NCBI RefSeq assembly: GCF_023707985.1
Contig: NZ_BRCF01000002.1
Location: 288,388-352,387 of the forward strand
Direction of reading: 5' to 3'
Length of the DNA stretch: 64,000 nucleotides
DNA from: Sporosarcina sp. NCCP-2716
GTDB taxonomy: Bacteria; Bacillota; Bacilli; Bacillales_A; Planococcaceae
Below are positions 43,916 through 52,894 of the stretch, in pieces (position 1 is the stretch's first letter; every line of letters begins with the position of its first letter). Made by a program: the position numbers and the translations under genes. A model generated the notes under the pieces. The model searched no databases, was not told the origin of the DNA, and saw only the letters and a list, made by a program, of their open reading frames with translations.

Positions 43916-46342
43916 ATGGCTTGGCAAGAAGAACGGATCGACCAGAATGTCTACAGCCAGGGAGACCCTGACAAATGGGTGTACAGCACGTGCAACATAT
44001 GCTCGATCGGCTGCGGCTGCTACGTCGCGGTGAAAGACGACCAGATCGTCGGCATCAAAGGAAACGGGGCCCATCCGACGAACCGCGGGAGACTCGGGCC
44101 TAAAGGAGAGAACCAATGGCAGGCGAACCAGGCACCCGACCGGCTGACGTCCCCGATGATCCGGAACGCCAGCGGCCAGCTGGAGAAGGCTTCGTGGGAA
44201 GAGGCGATGGCACTGATCGCGGAAAAAGCGAGGGAGTCACTCGACAGACTCGGTCCGAACAGCATCAGCTTCTATTCGACCGGACAGGGCTTCCTGGAAG
44301 ATTACTATACGACAGCGAAGATTGGGCGTGCCGGCCTGCAGACCCATCTGCTCGACGCGAACACCCGTCTCTGTACGGCTACTACCGAGTTCTGCCTGCT
44401 GCAGTCATTCGGCGCCGACGGCACACCCGCCTCATTCGACGACGTGGACAAGACCGACGTGCTCATGCTGTTCGGCCATAATCCTGCCGAAACCGGAACC
44501 GTCTTCTTCGAGCGTATCATGGACCGGAAACAGCGGACGGGCAAGCCGTATCTGATAGTAGTGGATCCGCGGGAGACGATGACTGCGAGAGAAGCGGACC
44601 TTCACATCCCGCTGAAACCGGGTGCCAACCTCCCGCTCATGAACGGCATCGTCAATGCTGTGCTGCAAAACGGCGAACTGGACCGGGAATTCATCGAAAA
44701 CCATACAGTCGGCTTTGAGAAGATGAAAGAATCGGTCGACGGATGGACGCTCGAGCAGACGGCCGAACTGACAGGCGTGCCGCTCGACAAACTCCGCCAG
44801 CTGACGGACGTTCTCGGCTCGACATCGTCACTCGTCACGACGACTCTCCAAGGGGCCTACCAGAGCGGCAATGCGACCACCTCCTGTGTGGCCATCAACA
44901 ACCTGCACCTGATCCGCGGGCTGATCGGCAAGCCGGGAAGCGGACCGCTGCATATGGCCGGGCAGCCGAGTTCTTCCGCAAACCGGACGGCGGGCGGCGT
45001 CGGCACCTATCCGGCCCACCGCAATCCGACGAACCCCGTCCATTTGAAAGAGATGGCGGAGTTGTGGAATGTGGAGGAAGAGCGCCTGCCGGCAGGTCCG
45101 GAGAAATCGATCGAGGATATCATTTCACTCATCGAGAAAGGGAAAGTCGGGCTGTTCTGGAACATCGGAACGAATCCGATGGTCTCCCTGCCGAACAGGA
45201 AGCGTGCGAGGAAGGCATTGGAAAGTGTATTCGTCATCGTCCAAGATCCGTTCCTGACGGAGACCTCCGCCGTGGCGGACGTCATCCTGCCCGCAGCCCT
45301 GTGGGGAGAAAAGGAAGGGACGATGGAAAACGCGGACCGGACCATCAACGTCCTCCGGAAAGCGATCGAGCCGCCTGAAGGCGTGAAGAGCGACTTCGAA
45401 ATCCTGCTCGACTTTGCAGAACGGATGAAGTTCACGGACAAGGACGGCCAGCCGCTCATCCAGTACTCGACGCCCGAAGCGTGTTTCGAAGAGTTCAAAC
45501 GTGTCTCGAAAGGCCGGCCGTGTGATATGACCGGCATCACGTATGACCGTCTCGAGAATGAGAACGGCTTGCGCTGGCCTGTGCCGGATGAAAAATCGGA
45601 AGGCACGCCGCGGCTTTACTCGGATTTCAAGTTCCACACCAAACCGGACGACGCGCAGACATTCAGCAAAGACCAGCTGACAGGACGGGCGCTGACCAAA
45701 GAGGAATACACCGAAATCGGGGCGAACGGCCGGGCGATCCTCCAGCCGACCCGTTATATCCCGCCGTACGAACAGCCGAATGATGAGTACCCGACCTGGC
45801 TGACGACTGGCCGTCTCGTCTGGCACTGGCATACGCGGACGAAAACAGCCCGTTCACCGATCCTGCATATGGCCGCCCAGCACGGCTACGTGGAAATCAA
45901 CGAGCAGGACGCTGAAGAGATGGGCATCGTCGAAGGGGAAGTCGTCCGCATCACATCCCCGCGTGGTGAAATCGAAGTGCCCGCACGCGTAGGGACCGCC
46001 GTCCAGCCCGGACTCGTCTTCGTCCCGTTCCATTTCGGCAACTGGGATAAGAAAGAGGCGGCCAACGAACTGACCGTCGATCATGTAGATCCGCTCTCCA
46101 AGCAGCCGCTGTTCAAACAGGCAGCCTGCAGAGTCGAAAAAATCCGGACGAACCACCAAGTCGCAGCCGGTGACAGCCTGGAGTCGATTGCCGCCAATTA
46201 CGGCATCACGGCAGACGAACTGAGAGCGGCCAATCACATCGAGACCCCTTACGAAATCCAGATGGGGACCGCGCTCGAAGTACCGGTTTCAATCATTAAC
46301 ACCCCGATCCAGCCGTATCTGCCGTATCGGAACAACATGTAA
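43916..46342 (+). CDS. Molybdopterin (bis-MGD) oxidoreductase with C-terminal LysM domain
   Basis: 808 residues from ATG 43916 (AAGGAGG). N-terminal iron-sulphur motif C26-x2-C29-x3-C33 plus C35; the place of the usual fourth cysteine is G61 (NRGRLGPKG). A cysteine in DANTRLCTATTE is the likely Mo ligand, as in assimilatory nitrate reductases. Other family motifs are FGHNPAETG, VDPRETMTAREADLHIPLKPG, VADVILPAALWGEKEGTMENADRTI and the C-terminal MopB domain VWHWHTRTKTARSP to FVPFHFGNWD. Residues 746-791 form a LysM module (NHQVAAGDSLESIAANYGIT, ADELRAANHI). No Tat signal, so cytoplasmic. Substrate unknown; nitrate or formate chemistry is possible. Confidence 0.85.
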   Translation: MAWQEERIDQNVYSQGDPDKWVYSTCNICSIGCGCYVAVKDDQIVGIKGNGAHPTNRGRLGPKGENQWQANQAPDRLTSPMIRNASGQLEKASWEEAMALIAEKARESLDRLGPNSISFYSTGQGFLEDYYTTAKIGRAGLQTHLLDANTRLCTATTEFCLLQSFGADGTPASFDDVDKTDVLMLFGHNPAETGTVFFERIMDRKQRTGKPYLIVVDPRETMTAREADLHIPLKPGANLPLMNGIVNAVLQNGELDREFIENHTVGFEKMKESVDGWTLEQTAELTGVPLDKLRQLTDVLGSTSSLVTTTLQGAYQSGNATTSCVAINNLHLIRGLIGKPGSGPLHMAGQPSSSANRTAGGVGTYPAHRNPTNPVHLKEMAELWNVEEERLPAGPEKSIEDIISLIEKGKVGLFWNIGTNPMVSLPNRKRARKALESVFVIVQDPFLTETSAVADVILPAALWGEKEGTMENADRTINVLRKAIEPPEGVKSDFEILLDFAERMKFTDKDGQPLIQYSTPEACFEEFKRVSKGRPCDMTGITYDRLENENGLRWPVPDEKSEGTPRLYSDFKFHTKPDDAQTFSKDQLTGRALTKEEYTEIGANGRAILQPTRYIPPYEQPNDEYPTWLTTGRLVWHWHTRTKTARSPILHMAAQHGYVEINEQDAEEMGIVEGEVVRITSPRGEIEVPARVGTAVQPGLVFVPFHFGNWDKKEAANELTVDHVDPLSKQPLFKQAACRVEKIRTNHQVAAGDSLESIAANYGITADELRAANHIETPYEIQMGTALEVPVSIINTPIQPYLPYRNNM

Positions 46343-46348
46343 ACACCG

Positions 46349-46377
46349 GAAGACCGCGAGCCATGCGGTCTTCTTTT
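46349..46377 (+). terminator. Terminator of the molybdoenzyme operon
   Basis: GAAGACCGC/GCGGTCTTC stem, 7-base loop, then TTTT. Confidence 0.85.
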
Positions 46378-46462
46378 CCATTGTGTCATCCACGGAAAGT
46401 TAGGCACTTTTCCATCTGGCTGCGGCTGGTGGATTTCAGTATAGTGAAGATAGGTGATGATG

Positions 46463-47221
46463 ATGAAAACGAAAACAATCGAAACGGATAGGAACTGGTC
46501 CGGCGGCATTACGCTGCGGGACAGCACGTTCCCTGAAGAGAACAATATGGCGCTCCACGCCTGCATTTCGCCGTCCGACGTGCTCACAAATCGTGCGGAC
46601 CTTCTCAACTCGCTCGGCCGCCGCGCGCAAGATATGGTCTGTGCAAACCAGACGCACAGTGCGAACTTCTACAAAGTGACCGCAGCGGACCGCGGACGGG
46701 GGGCACTTTCGCAAGCCGATGCCATCCCCGACACGGACGCCCTGTACACAACTGAACCGGACATTGTCCTCGCTGGCTTCATGGCGGACTGTGTTCCGGT
46801 CATCCTTGTCAATGAAGAAGCCGGCATCGCAGCGGTCGTCCACTCCGGCTGGCAGGGGACAGTGAAGGAGATCACTCCGAAACTTCTCTGCCACCTGATC
46901 GGGAACGAACAGTGCCGGCCCGAAGCGTTCCATGTATACATCGGCCCAGCGCTCAGCCAGGGGAAGTTCGAAGTGGACCGCGACGTACGAGACCGCTTTC
47001 AGGCCCTCGGCTACGCGGAGGACTTCATCGAATACAACGAAGCGACCGGCAAGTACCATATCGACAACAAGCTGACGGTGAAGACCCAATGCGAACGTGC
47101 CGGCATCCCGTCCGGCTGTATTACGGTCGATCCGATGTGCACGTATTTGAGCGAAGACGGGTTCTCTTACCGCCAGGATAAGCAGGCCGGGCGCCATTTG
47201 GCGTATGTCATGCTGAAATAA
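46463..47221 (+). CDS. YlmD/YfiH-family multicopper-fold protein (purine nucleoside phosphorylase/laccase domain)
   Basis: 252 residues from the last ATG of a GTG-ATG-ATG-ATG series; AGGTG lies upstream and any of the ATGs is possible. Conserved metal and active-site residues: ANQTHSANFYKV, FMADCVPVILVNEEAGIAAVVHSGWQGTVKEI, IGPALSQGKFEVDRDV and the late TVDPMCTYLSEDGFSYRQDKQAGRHLAYV. Members (LACC1 relatives) have been shown to act on purine nucleosides (phosphorolysis, deamination). This is a second-type copy away from the usual division-gene cluster. A terminator precedes it. Confidence 0.85.
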   Translation: MKTKTIETDRNWSGGITLRDSTFPEENNMALHACISPSDVLTNRADLLNSLGRRAQDMVCANQTHSANFYKVTAADRGRGALSQADAIPDTDALYTTEPDIVLAGFMADCVPVILVNEEAGIAAVVHSGWQGTVKEITPKLLCHLIGNEQCRPEAFHVYIGPALSQGKFEVDRDVRDRFQALGYAEDFIEYNEATGKYHIDNKLTVKTQCERAGIPSGCITVDPMCTYLSEDGFSYRQDKQAGRHLAYVMLK

Positions 47222-47251
47222 AACCTTTTGCTTCTAGGAAGCAAACGTACG

Positions 47252-47301
47252 GGAACAAACGTTCCTTTTCGTTGGACATTCACGATCCGGCGTTATATAC
47301 T
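47252..47301 (+). promoter_or_regulatory. LexA-like box and promoter before the coiled-coil gene
   Basis: GGAACAAACGTTCC (47252-47265) matches 13 of 14 positions of the Bacillota LexA/DinR consensus CGAACRNRYGTTYC. Seven bases further comes TTGGAC, 18-bp spacer, TATACT (47272-47301), about 30 bp before the ATG. Confidence 0.55.
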
Positions 47302-47331
47302 GTGGGTACTAAGCGGTCGAAGGGAGCTGGC

Positions 47332-47715
47332 ATGATGGAGGAGAAAATTCTGCAATTGCTTGTGGATCTTACGGCGGATGTACGGGACGTAAAGAATGAC
47401 GTTGGTGGTTTGAAGAGTGACGTAGGCGCGTTAAAGGGTGACGTTGCTGATTTGAAAACAGGATTAACTGATCTGCGTGTTGAAATGAACGAACGGTTCC
47501 ATGAAGTTGATCAGCGTTTCAATAAGGTCGATCAGCGCTTTAACGAAGCCGACATGCGATTCGATAAAGTAGATCGCTCCCTGACAGGCATTGGTGGTTA
47601 ATTTGAGGTTCAGACGGAACAGCGGCTGAATGACAAGAAGGAGATCGAACAGGAATTCAGGGCTATTAAAGTAAGGCTCTTCGACTTGGAGACGAAAGTG
47701 AATCGGACCCATTGA
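47332..47715 (+). pseudogene. Coiled-coil protein gene interrupted by an in-frame TAA
   Basis: From ATG 47332 (AAGGGAG upstream) 89 codons run to TAA at 47599-47601. The same frame then continues for 37 sense codons to TGA at 47713-47715, with the same composition (FEVQTEQRLNDKKEIEQEF, RAIKVRLFDLETKVNRTH). The product is a heptad coiled coil: VKNDVGGLKSDVGALKGDVADL and then repeats of the form RFxxVDQ. A single C-to-T change in a CAA codon would explain the stop. Either the gene is broken, or the 89-residue product is the working form, or the stop is read through. Function unknown. Confidence 0.65.
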
Positions 47716-47754
47716 AAAAGGCAGACAGCCGCGTATAGCGGATTGTCTGCCTTT
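47715..47754 (+). terminator. Terminator between the coiled-coil gene and dacC
   Basis: AAAGGCAGACA/TGTCTGCCTTT stem with inner CCGC/GCGG pairing; it works in both directions. Confidence 0.85.
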
Positions 47755-47759
47755 CGTAT

Positions 47760-49304
47760 TTACAAATCGGATTCTGCGATGGCGCTCACAATTGCATCCT
47801 CAATCGGCGTAACCGGACCGGTGATGTAGTTATTGATCATGATCGAGAAGACGACCGGTGTCCCCTTTTTCGTCTCTGCATAGCCGGACAGTGTGGAGAC
47901 CCCTGTGATGGAGCCTGTCTTCGCTGCCACTTTCCCTTTGGTCATATCACCAGCCAGACGGTTCCGCAGCGTGCCGCCGACCATTCGATCGCTCTCGCCG
48001 GCAAGCGGGAGGGATTCACGGAAAGCCGGATACCACGGCTCCTTCTGGGCACGGATGAGAAGGCCGGTCAATGTGTCGGACGAGACGAGGTTCTTATGCG
48101 ACATGCCGGAGCCATCCCGCAGAACGACTGTATTCTTCGGGATTCCGAGACGTTCCAGCGTATCGGCCATGACCGCAAGGCCCGCCGACCAGCTGCCGTC
48201 CCCTTTCACCGCCCGGCCCATTTCCTTCACGAGCATTTCGGCGTGTCCGTTGTTGCTCAGCTTCATGAAAGGAATGTAGATTTCGTTCAGCGGCATGGAT
48301 TCCTTTACCGCAAGCACCTGCGCATCAGCCGGTGCTGTTCCGCGCTGCAGCCCTTTTTTTCCGAGCACTTGGATGCCTTCCGCTGTCAGTGCGTTCCGGA
48401 AGACGTCCAATGTCATTTCGGAAGGCTGCCAGACAGCCGTCCACGATCGCGAGCTGGACGCGCCGACGGGGATCGTCCCTTCCACGATGATCCGGTTCGT
48501 ACCGTGTTCCCGATGGATGGAGATCGACTTCTTGCCGTCCGCCGCGACGGTTTTCGCTTCGTTGACGATGACGGACGTTCCGGTGGCCGGGGTCAGCGTG
48601 ACCGCAGGCGCCGCCCCTGATTTCGCTCCCGGTTTCACTTCCACGATGACCGTCCCTGTGTCATAGTCCTCGTTCGGAGACAGGTTGAGCGCCGACACTT
48701 GGGCGCCGACGTAGTTGAATTCGTCGGACCAGTTCAGATCCTGCGAATACCGGTCATCGTCGAACCACGTGTCATCTGCATACAAATCGCCCTGGATTTT
48801 ACGGATCCCCTGCTGCTTCAGCTCTTTGGCGAAGCCGATGAGGTCCCGCTCCAGCAAGGTCGGATCCCCTTTCCCTTTCAAGTAGACGTCCCCTTTCAGG
48901 ACAGGGCCTTTCTGCTGGCCGGCCGTCACGACTTCCGTTGAGAACCGATGATCCGGTCCGAGGACGTCGAGCGCCGCTGCTCCTGTCAGCAGTTTCATGT
49001 TGGACGCCGGCCGCAGACGGATGTCCGCCATGTGCGAATAGAGCACATCTCCTGTATCCGCTTTCTTGACGCTTACTCCGGTGATGCCTCCCTTGAGTTT
49101 CGGATCGGCCAGCAGCACGTCCAGTTTTTTCGACAGCGCCACGTTCGGCTTGGCCGACGGCGTCACGAACGCAGCTGATGCAGTCAGTACGGGAATCGTC
49201 TGCTCATACGCAATCGGCAGGACCGCAATCCCGACTATCGCAGCTGCGAGAAATGCCTGTTTCACGAATCGTTTGGAACCCATTACAGCAGCACACCCTT
49301 TCAA
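47760..49304 (-). CDS. dacC: D-Ala-D-Ala carboxypeptidase/endopeptidase (PBP4 type, peptidase S13)
   Basis: 514 residues from TTG 49304 (GGAG 5 bp upstream); ATG 49283 is an alternative. Signal sequence at residues about 12-43. Active-site motifs: SxxK in RPASNMKLLTGAAAL, SxN in KLSNNGHAEML, KTG in KVAAKTGSITGVSTLSG. A large insert between the first two motifs (about 150-330) is typical of S13 enzymes. It trims or cuts murein peptides outside the membrane. Single gene, convergent with the coiled-coil gene. Confidence 0.92.
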   Translation of the reverse strand: MKGCAAVMGSKRFVKQAFLAAAIVGIAVLPIAYEQTIPVLTASAAFVTPSAKPNVALSKKLDVLLADPKLKGGITGVSVKKADTGDVLYSHMADIRLRPASNMKLLTGAAALDVLGPDHRFSTEVVTAGQQKGPVLKGDVYLKGKGDPTLLERDLIGFAKELKQQGIRKIQGDLYADDTWFDDDRYSQDLNWSDEFNYVGAQVSALNLSPNEDYDTGTVIVEVKPGAKSGAAPAVTLTPATGTSVIVNEAKTVAADGKKSISIHREHGTNRIIVEGTIPVGASSSRSWTAVWQPSEMTLDVFRNALTAEGIQVLGKKGLQRGTAPADAQVLAVKESMPLNEIYIPFMKLSNNGHAEMLVKEMGRAVKGDGSWSAGLAVMADTLERLGIPKNTVVLRDGSGMSHKNLVSSDTLTGLLIRAQKEPWYPAFRESLPLAGESDRMVGGTLRNRLAGDMTKGKVAAKTGSITGVSTLSGYAETKKGTPVVFSIMINNYITGPVTPIEDAIVSAIAESDL

Positions 49305-49438
49305 CTTTTCTCCAGTATAGCAAGTTTACGCCGGGGAACGAAGAAATAATGCCGAATAATCAGAATTAAAGAGTTAGACGGACAGCGAGTGGTGGGTCGC
49401 TTGTCCTATTAGTGTGATGGTTAGACGTTTCGCTATGT

Positions 49439-49584
49439 GAATTGAGCGGTCAGCCGCGGAAATTGATCGCTTGGCGGTACGAATTGAGCGGTCAGCCGCG
49501 GGAATTGATCGCTTAGCGGTACGAATCGAGCGGTCAGCCACGGGAATTGATCGCTTAGCGGCCGGAATTGAGCGGTTAGCCGCA
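49439..49584. repeat. Tandem repeat, 42-bp unit made of two 21-bp halves, about 3.5 copies
   Basis: Units start at 49439, 49481, 49523 and 49565 (partial). Each has a GAATTGAGCGGTCAGCCGCG half and an AAATTGATCGCTTGGCGGTAC-like half, with scattered single-base differences. The minus frame reads as 7-residue repeats (QFPRLTA, RFVPLSD), but no ribosome binding site or neighbouring gene makes it look coding. It lies between dacC and the luciferase-like gene, both on the minus strand. Confidence 0.8.
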
Positions 49585-49592
49585 AACTGCCT

Positions 49593-50645
49593 TCATATCC
49601 CCTTTCCGGGTGGGGACAGAACAGCCTCGCGCACCCGCGGAGCCACTTCCGCACCTAGCAGGCGGATGGCGCTCATCACGTCGTCGTGCGGCATGGAGCC
49701 GACCGGCACGTGCAGGAAAAAGCGGCTGATGCCGAGATCCCGCTGCAGCTTGATGATCTTCTTTGCCACGTATGGCGCGTCTCCGACGAACAGGGCGCCT
49801 TCCATGCTCCGGGCTTCGTCGAACGCTTCCCGGGTGTACGGTCCCCAGCCCCGCTCCCTGCCGAGGACATTCATCGCATACTCGGTGGACGGGAAGAACG
49901 CATCTGCGGCAGCCCGTGTCGTTTCCCCGACGAAGCCGTGGGAGTGGACAGCGATCGGCAGCTGGCGGCTGTCATGCCCGGCCGCTTCCGCCGACCGTCT
50001 GTACAGCTGCACGAGCGGTGCGAACCGGGACGGCTGTCCGCCGATGATGGCAAGGACGAGCGGCAGTCCGAGCTGGCCGGCACGCATGACGGACTCCGGA
50101 TTCCCACCGCTGCCGATCCAGACGGGCAGCGGATCCTGCACAGGCCGCGGGTACACACCGCGCCGGTCGATCGCCGGGCGGTGCCTGCCTGTCCATGATA
50201 CTTTCTCCTCATCCCGTATCTTCAGGAGCAGCTCCAGTTTCTCTTCGAACAGTTCATCGTAATCGGCCAGGTCCTGTCCGAACAGCGGAAACGACTCGAT
50301 GAACGAGCCCCGTCCCGCCATGATCTCCGCCCGGCCGTTCGAAATGCCGTCGAGTGTCGCGAATTCCTGGAAGACGCGGACAGGATCTGCGGATGACAAG
50401 ACCGACACAGCGCTCGTCAGCCGGATCGAAAACGTCTGCGGCGCCGCTGCTGCGAGCAGGACCGCCGGAGAGGATGATGCATAATCCGCCCGGTGATGCT
50501 CCCCGACACCGAATACGTCGAGTCCGACCCGGTCCGCCAGCACGATCTCCTCCACCACTTCCCGAAGCCGTTCCGCATGGCTCTTCGTTACACCGGTATG
50601 CGGGTCCGGTGTTGTCTCGACGAACGTACTTATTCCAATCTCCAT
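49593..50645 (-). CDS. LLM-class flavin-dependent oxidoreductase
   Basis: 350 residues from ATG 50645 (GAGGAGGAAGTAACA). Bacterial-luciferase-like fold: DRVGLDVFGVGEHHRADYASSSPAVLLAAAA, LTSAVSVLSSADPVRVFQEFATLDGISNGRAEIMAGRGSF, the flavin-site stretch PVWIGSGGNPESVMRAGQLGLPLVLAIIGG and FLHVPVGSMPHDDVMSAIRLLG. It uses FMNH2 or F420; in Bacillales FMN is expected. The substrate is unknown. No neighbouring monooxygenase reductase is seen. Confidence 0.88.
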   Translation of the reverse strand: MEIGISTFVETTPDPHTGVTKSHAERLREVVEEIVLADRVGLDVFGVGEHHRADYASSSPAVLLAAAAPQTFSIRLTSAVSVLSSADPVRVFQEFATLDGISNGRAEIMAGRGSFIESFPLFGQDLADYDELFEEKLELLLKIRDEEKVSWTGRHRPAIDRRGVYPRPVQDPLPVWIGSGGNPESVMRAGQLGLPLVLAIIGGQPSRFAPLVQLYRRSAEAAGHDSRQLPIAVHSHGFVGETTRAAADAFFPSTEYAMNVLGRERGWGPYTREAFDEARSMEGALFVGDAPYVAKKIIKLQRDLGISRFFLHVPVGSMPHDDVMSAIRLLGAEVAPRVREAVLSPPGKGI

Positions 50646-50853
50646 TGTTACTTCCTCCTCGTGCACGTTTGATTTCCTCCATTGTACGCCCTGTCCCTGC
50701 AAAACGGGAGATGAAACACTTTTTCAGGCAGACGTGATGCAACTGTTCATCAGCTCCGAAGAACATTCCTGTAAAAAAAGGGAACGTTCCTGCCCCTCGT
50801 CCGTATAGTCAGGGAGGAAGGCTATTGACATTACCTGAGGAGGGGACGTACAT

Positions 50854-51777
50854 ATGGAACGGACTCCGATTGTGGAGCTGAAGAATCTATCGAAAACCAT
50901 TCATGGAAAAAAGATCATCGACGACGTCAGTCTGCTGCTGTATCCCGGACAGATCACCGGGTTCCTCGGTCCGAACGGGGCCGGCAAGACGACGACGATC
51001 CGGATGATGGTCGGACTGATGAAGAAAAGCGGCGGCGATGTCGTTATCGACGGCCAGACACTCTCCGCCGACTTCGAAGAGGCGATGTCGAAAGTCGGCG
51101 TCATCGTGGAGAACCCCGAGATGTATAAATTCATGACGGGGTATAAGAACTTACTGCACTTCGCGCGGATGCACAAAGGCGTGACAAAAGAGCGGATCGA
51201 TGAAGTGGTCCGGCAGGTCGGCATGCAGAACCGGATCCACGAAAAGGTCGGGACGTATTCGCTCGGCATGCGGCAGCGGCTCGGTTTGGCGCAGGCCCTG
51301 CTGCACCGGCCGAAATTCCTGATCCTCGATGAACCGACGAACGGGCTCGATCCGGCCGGCATTCGGGAATTCCGGCAGTACTTGCGAATGATCGCGGAAA
51401 CGGAGGGCGTCTCGGTCTTCGTATCGAGCCACATGCTGTCCGAAATCGAGCTGATGTGCGACCGGATCGCCGTCATCCAGAACGGGAAGCTGGTCGATAT
51501 CCGGGATGTGCGGGAAACCCGGGAATCGCATTACTACATCGAAGCCGCTCCCGCTGAGAAGGCGGCCGTCCTTCTGCGGACAGCGGGCTTCGAAACCGAG
51601 CCGCTGGAGTCTGGCGTCGTGATCCAGGCGGAAAAAGCCCAGATCCCGGCAGTCGTCCAGGAGCTTTCGGCGGAAGGGCTCGATATATTCGCCATCCAGC
51701 CCCACCGTCGGACACTGGAAGACGAATTCCTCGAACTGACAGGAGGTGGCCAGCTTGCTGAAACTGCTGCAAAATGA
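50854..51777 (+). CDS. ABC transporter ATP-binding protein (BcrA/YxlF-like)
   Basis: 307 residues. Walker A GPNGAGKTTTIR, signature YSLGMRQRLGLAQAL, Walker B LILDEPTNGLDPAG, switch His in SSHMLSE. The last 80 residues form an accessory domain typical of BcrA-like exporters (drug, bacteriocin or lipid export). Ribosome binding site AGGAGGGG before ATG. Overlaps the permease gene. A GGAACGTTCC palindrome (50781-50790) lies about 65 bp upstream, followed by a TATAGT -10. Confidence 0.88.
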   Translation: MERTPIVELKNLSKTIHGKKIIDDVSLLLYPGQITGFLGPNGAGKTTTIRMMVGLMKKSGGDVVIDGQTLSADFEEAMSKVGVIVENPEMYKFMTGYKNLLHFARMHKGVTKERIDEVVRQVGMQNRIHEKVGTYSLGMRQRLGLAQALLHRPKFLILDEPTNGLDPAGIREFRQYLRMIAETEGVSVFVSSHMLSEIELMCDRIAVIQNGKLVDIRDVRETRESHYYIEAAPAEKAAVLLRTAGFETEPLESGVVIQAEKAQIPAVVQELSAEGLDIFAIQPHRRTLEDEFLELTGGGQLAETAAK

Positions 51778-52693
51778 ATGGATGAAACTGTGGTCGAAAA
51801 AAGGAACGTGGATCATGGCCGGTCTGATGGTCATCCTCATCCTGGGCCTGGCCGGGATCATGAAGTGGTCGGAAAGCCTGGCAGGGGATGAGCCGGACAA
51901 CTGGAAAGCAGCCGTGCAGGGGGAGCTGGAAGGCGATAAGGCCTCACTGGAATCCGGACTCTTGAAAGGCGAATCGAAACGCCTGGCGGAGGAGCGCGTT
52001 ATGGTGAACGACTACCGTCTGGCGAATGACACCGCTCCCCTGCAGGATATCAGCCGGGAGATGATGATTTACGATCCATCCGTCGGCAGCATCGCCCTGC
52101 TGCTCACCGTAATCGTCGCGGCAGGAATCGTCGCTTCAGAATTTTCACAAGGGACAATCAAAATGCTGCTGACGCGGCCGGTGAAGCGCTGGAAGATCAT
52201 GACGTCGAAGTATATCGCCGTGCTGCTGTTCGGCATTCTGCTCATGCTCATCGGGTTCGCCGTCACCATACTGAGTGCGTATGTTCTATTCTCGCCGGGC
52301 GGCGGCCAGGCACTCGCCGTTTCAGGCGGCAAGGTCGTTGAAGTTTCCGTCTGGAGCCACGGCCTCTACATGCTGCTACTGTCCTTCGCCAATGTGATCA
52401 TCACGGCGACCTTCGCGTTCATGATTGGAAGCGTGTTCCGTTCAAACGGGATGGCGATCGGGCTGTCGCTGTTCATCTACTTCACCGGCAGTATTGTCGT
52501 GGCGCTGCTCAGCCGGTTCGAGATTGTAAAATACTTGCTGTTCACCCACATGGACCTGACTATGTATGAGACGGATTTCAGGCTGAACGACGACATAACG
52601 CTGCCGTTCTCGCTCGCAGTCCTCGCTGTCTACCTGGTTATTTTCCTGATTGTCAGCTATTCGGTCTTCACGAAACGGGATATTACCGCATGA
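51755..52693 (+). CDS. ABC-2 type permease paired with the BcrA-like ATPase
   Basis: 312 residues from TTG 51755 (AGGAGGTGG 6 bp upstream); a GTG at 51746 overlaps the ribosome binding site. Six membrane segments with a large extracellular loop between the first two (EGDKASLESGLLKGESKRL) and the ABC-2 family stretch GIVASEFSQGTIKMLLTRPVKRWKIMTSKY. It overlaps the ATPase gene by 23 bp. The pair makes a complete exporter. No two-component system is next to it, unlike Bce-type modules. Confidence 0.86.
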   Translation: MLKLLQNEWMKLWSKKGTWIMAGLMVILILGLAGIMKWSESLAGDEPDNWKAAVQGELEGDKASLESGLLKGESKRLAEERVMVNDYRLANDTAPLQDISREMMIYDPSVGSIALLLTVIVAAGIVASEFSQGTIKMLLTRPVKRWKIMTSKYIAVLLFGILLMLIGFAVTILSAYVLFSPGGGQALAVSGGKVVEVSVWSHGLYMLLLSFANVIITATFAFMIGSVFRSNGMAIGLSLFIYFTGSIVVALLSRFEIVKYLLFTHMDLTMYETDFRLNDDITLPFSLAVLAVYLVIFLIVSYSVFTKRDITA

Positions 52694-52698
52694 TGCAG

Positions 52699-52743
52699 CC
52701 GCCTGCTCAGATTGGATCTTATTCCAGTCGAGCAGGCGGTTTT
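52699..52743 (+). terminator. Terminator of the ABC exporter operon
   Basis: Perfect CCGCCTGCTC/GAGCAGGCGG stem, then TTTT. Confidence 0.88.
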
Positions 52744-52822
52744 CAGTTGCGAAAATGCAGTTGAAGGAGAGAGGCATAATTACAATTACGTTACACGTTT
52801 GTAACAATCGTCACAAAAAATC

Positions 52823-52852
52823 TTGACAGGCTGAGCATATATTGTTTATAGG
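52823..52852 (+). promoter_or_regulatory. Promoter of the 54-residue gene
   Basis: TTGACA, 18-bp spacer, TATAGG, about 40 bp before the ATG at 52895. Confidence 0.55.
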
Positions 52853-52894
52853 CTAGGCACCGCGGGTAAAATGGCATAAGAGGAGGGACAGACT

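Noticed and set aside
44072-44107. Missing fourth cysteine of the molybdoenzyme as an inactivating mutation
   Set aside because: The GRLGPKG form seems to be a subfamily trait and the rest of the gene is intact, so I treat it as a feature of the enzyme type, not damage.
49439-49584. Tandem repeat as a CRISPR array or as a coding gene
   Set aside because: The units are directly joined with no unique spacers, there are no cas genes, and the 7-residue repeat frame has no ribosome binding site.
50781-50790. GGAACGTTCC palindrome upstream of the BcrA-like exporter as a second LexA box
   Set aside because: The two half sites touch each other; LexA boxes of Bacillota need four bases between GAAC and GTTC. 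It could still be another operator.
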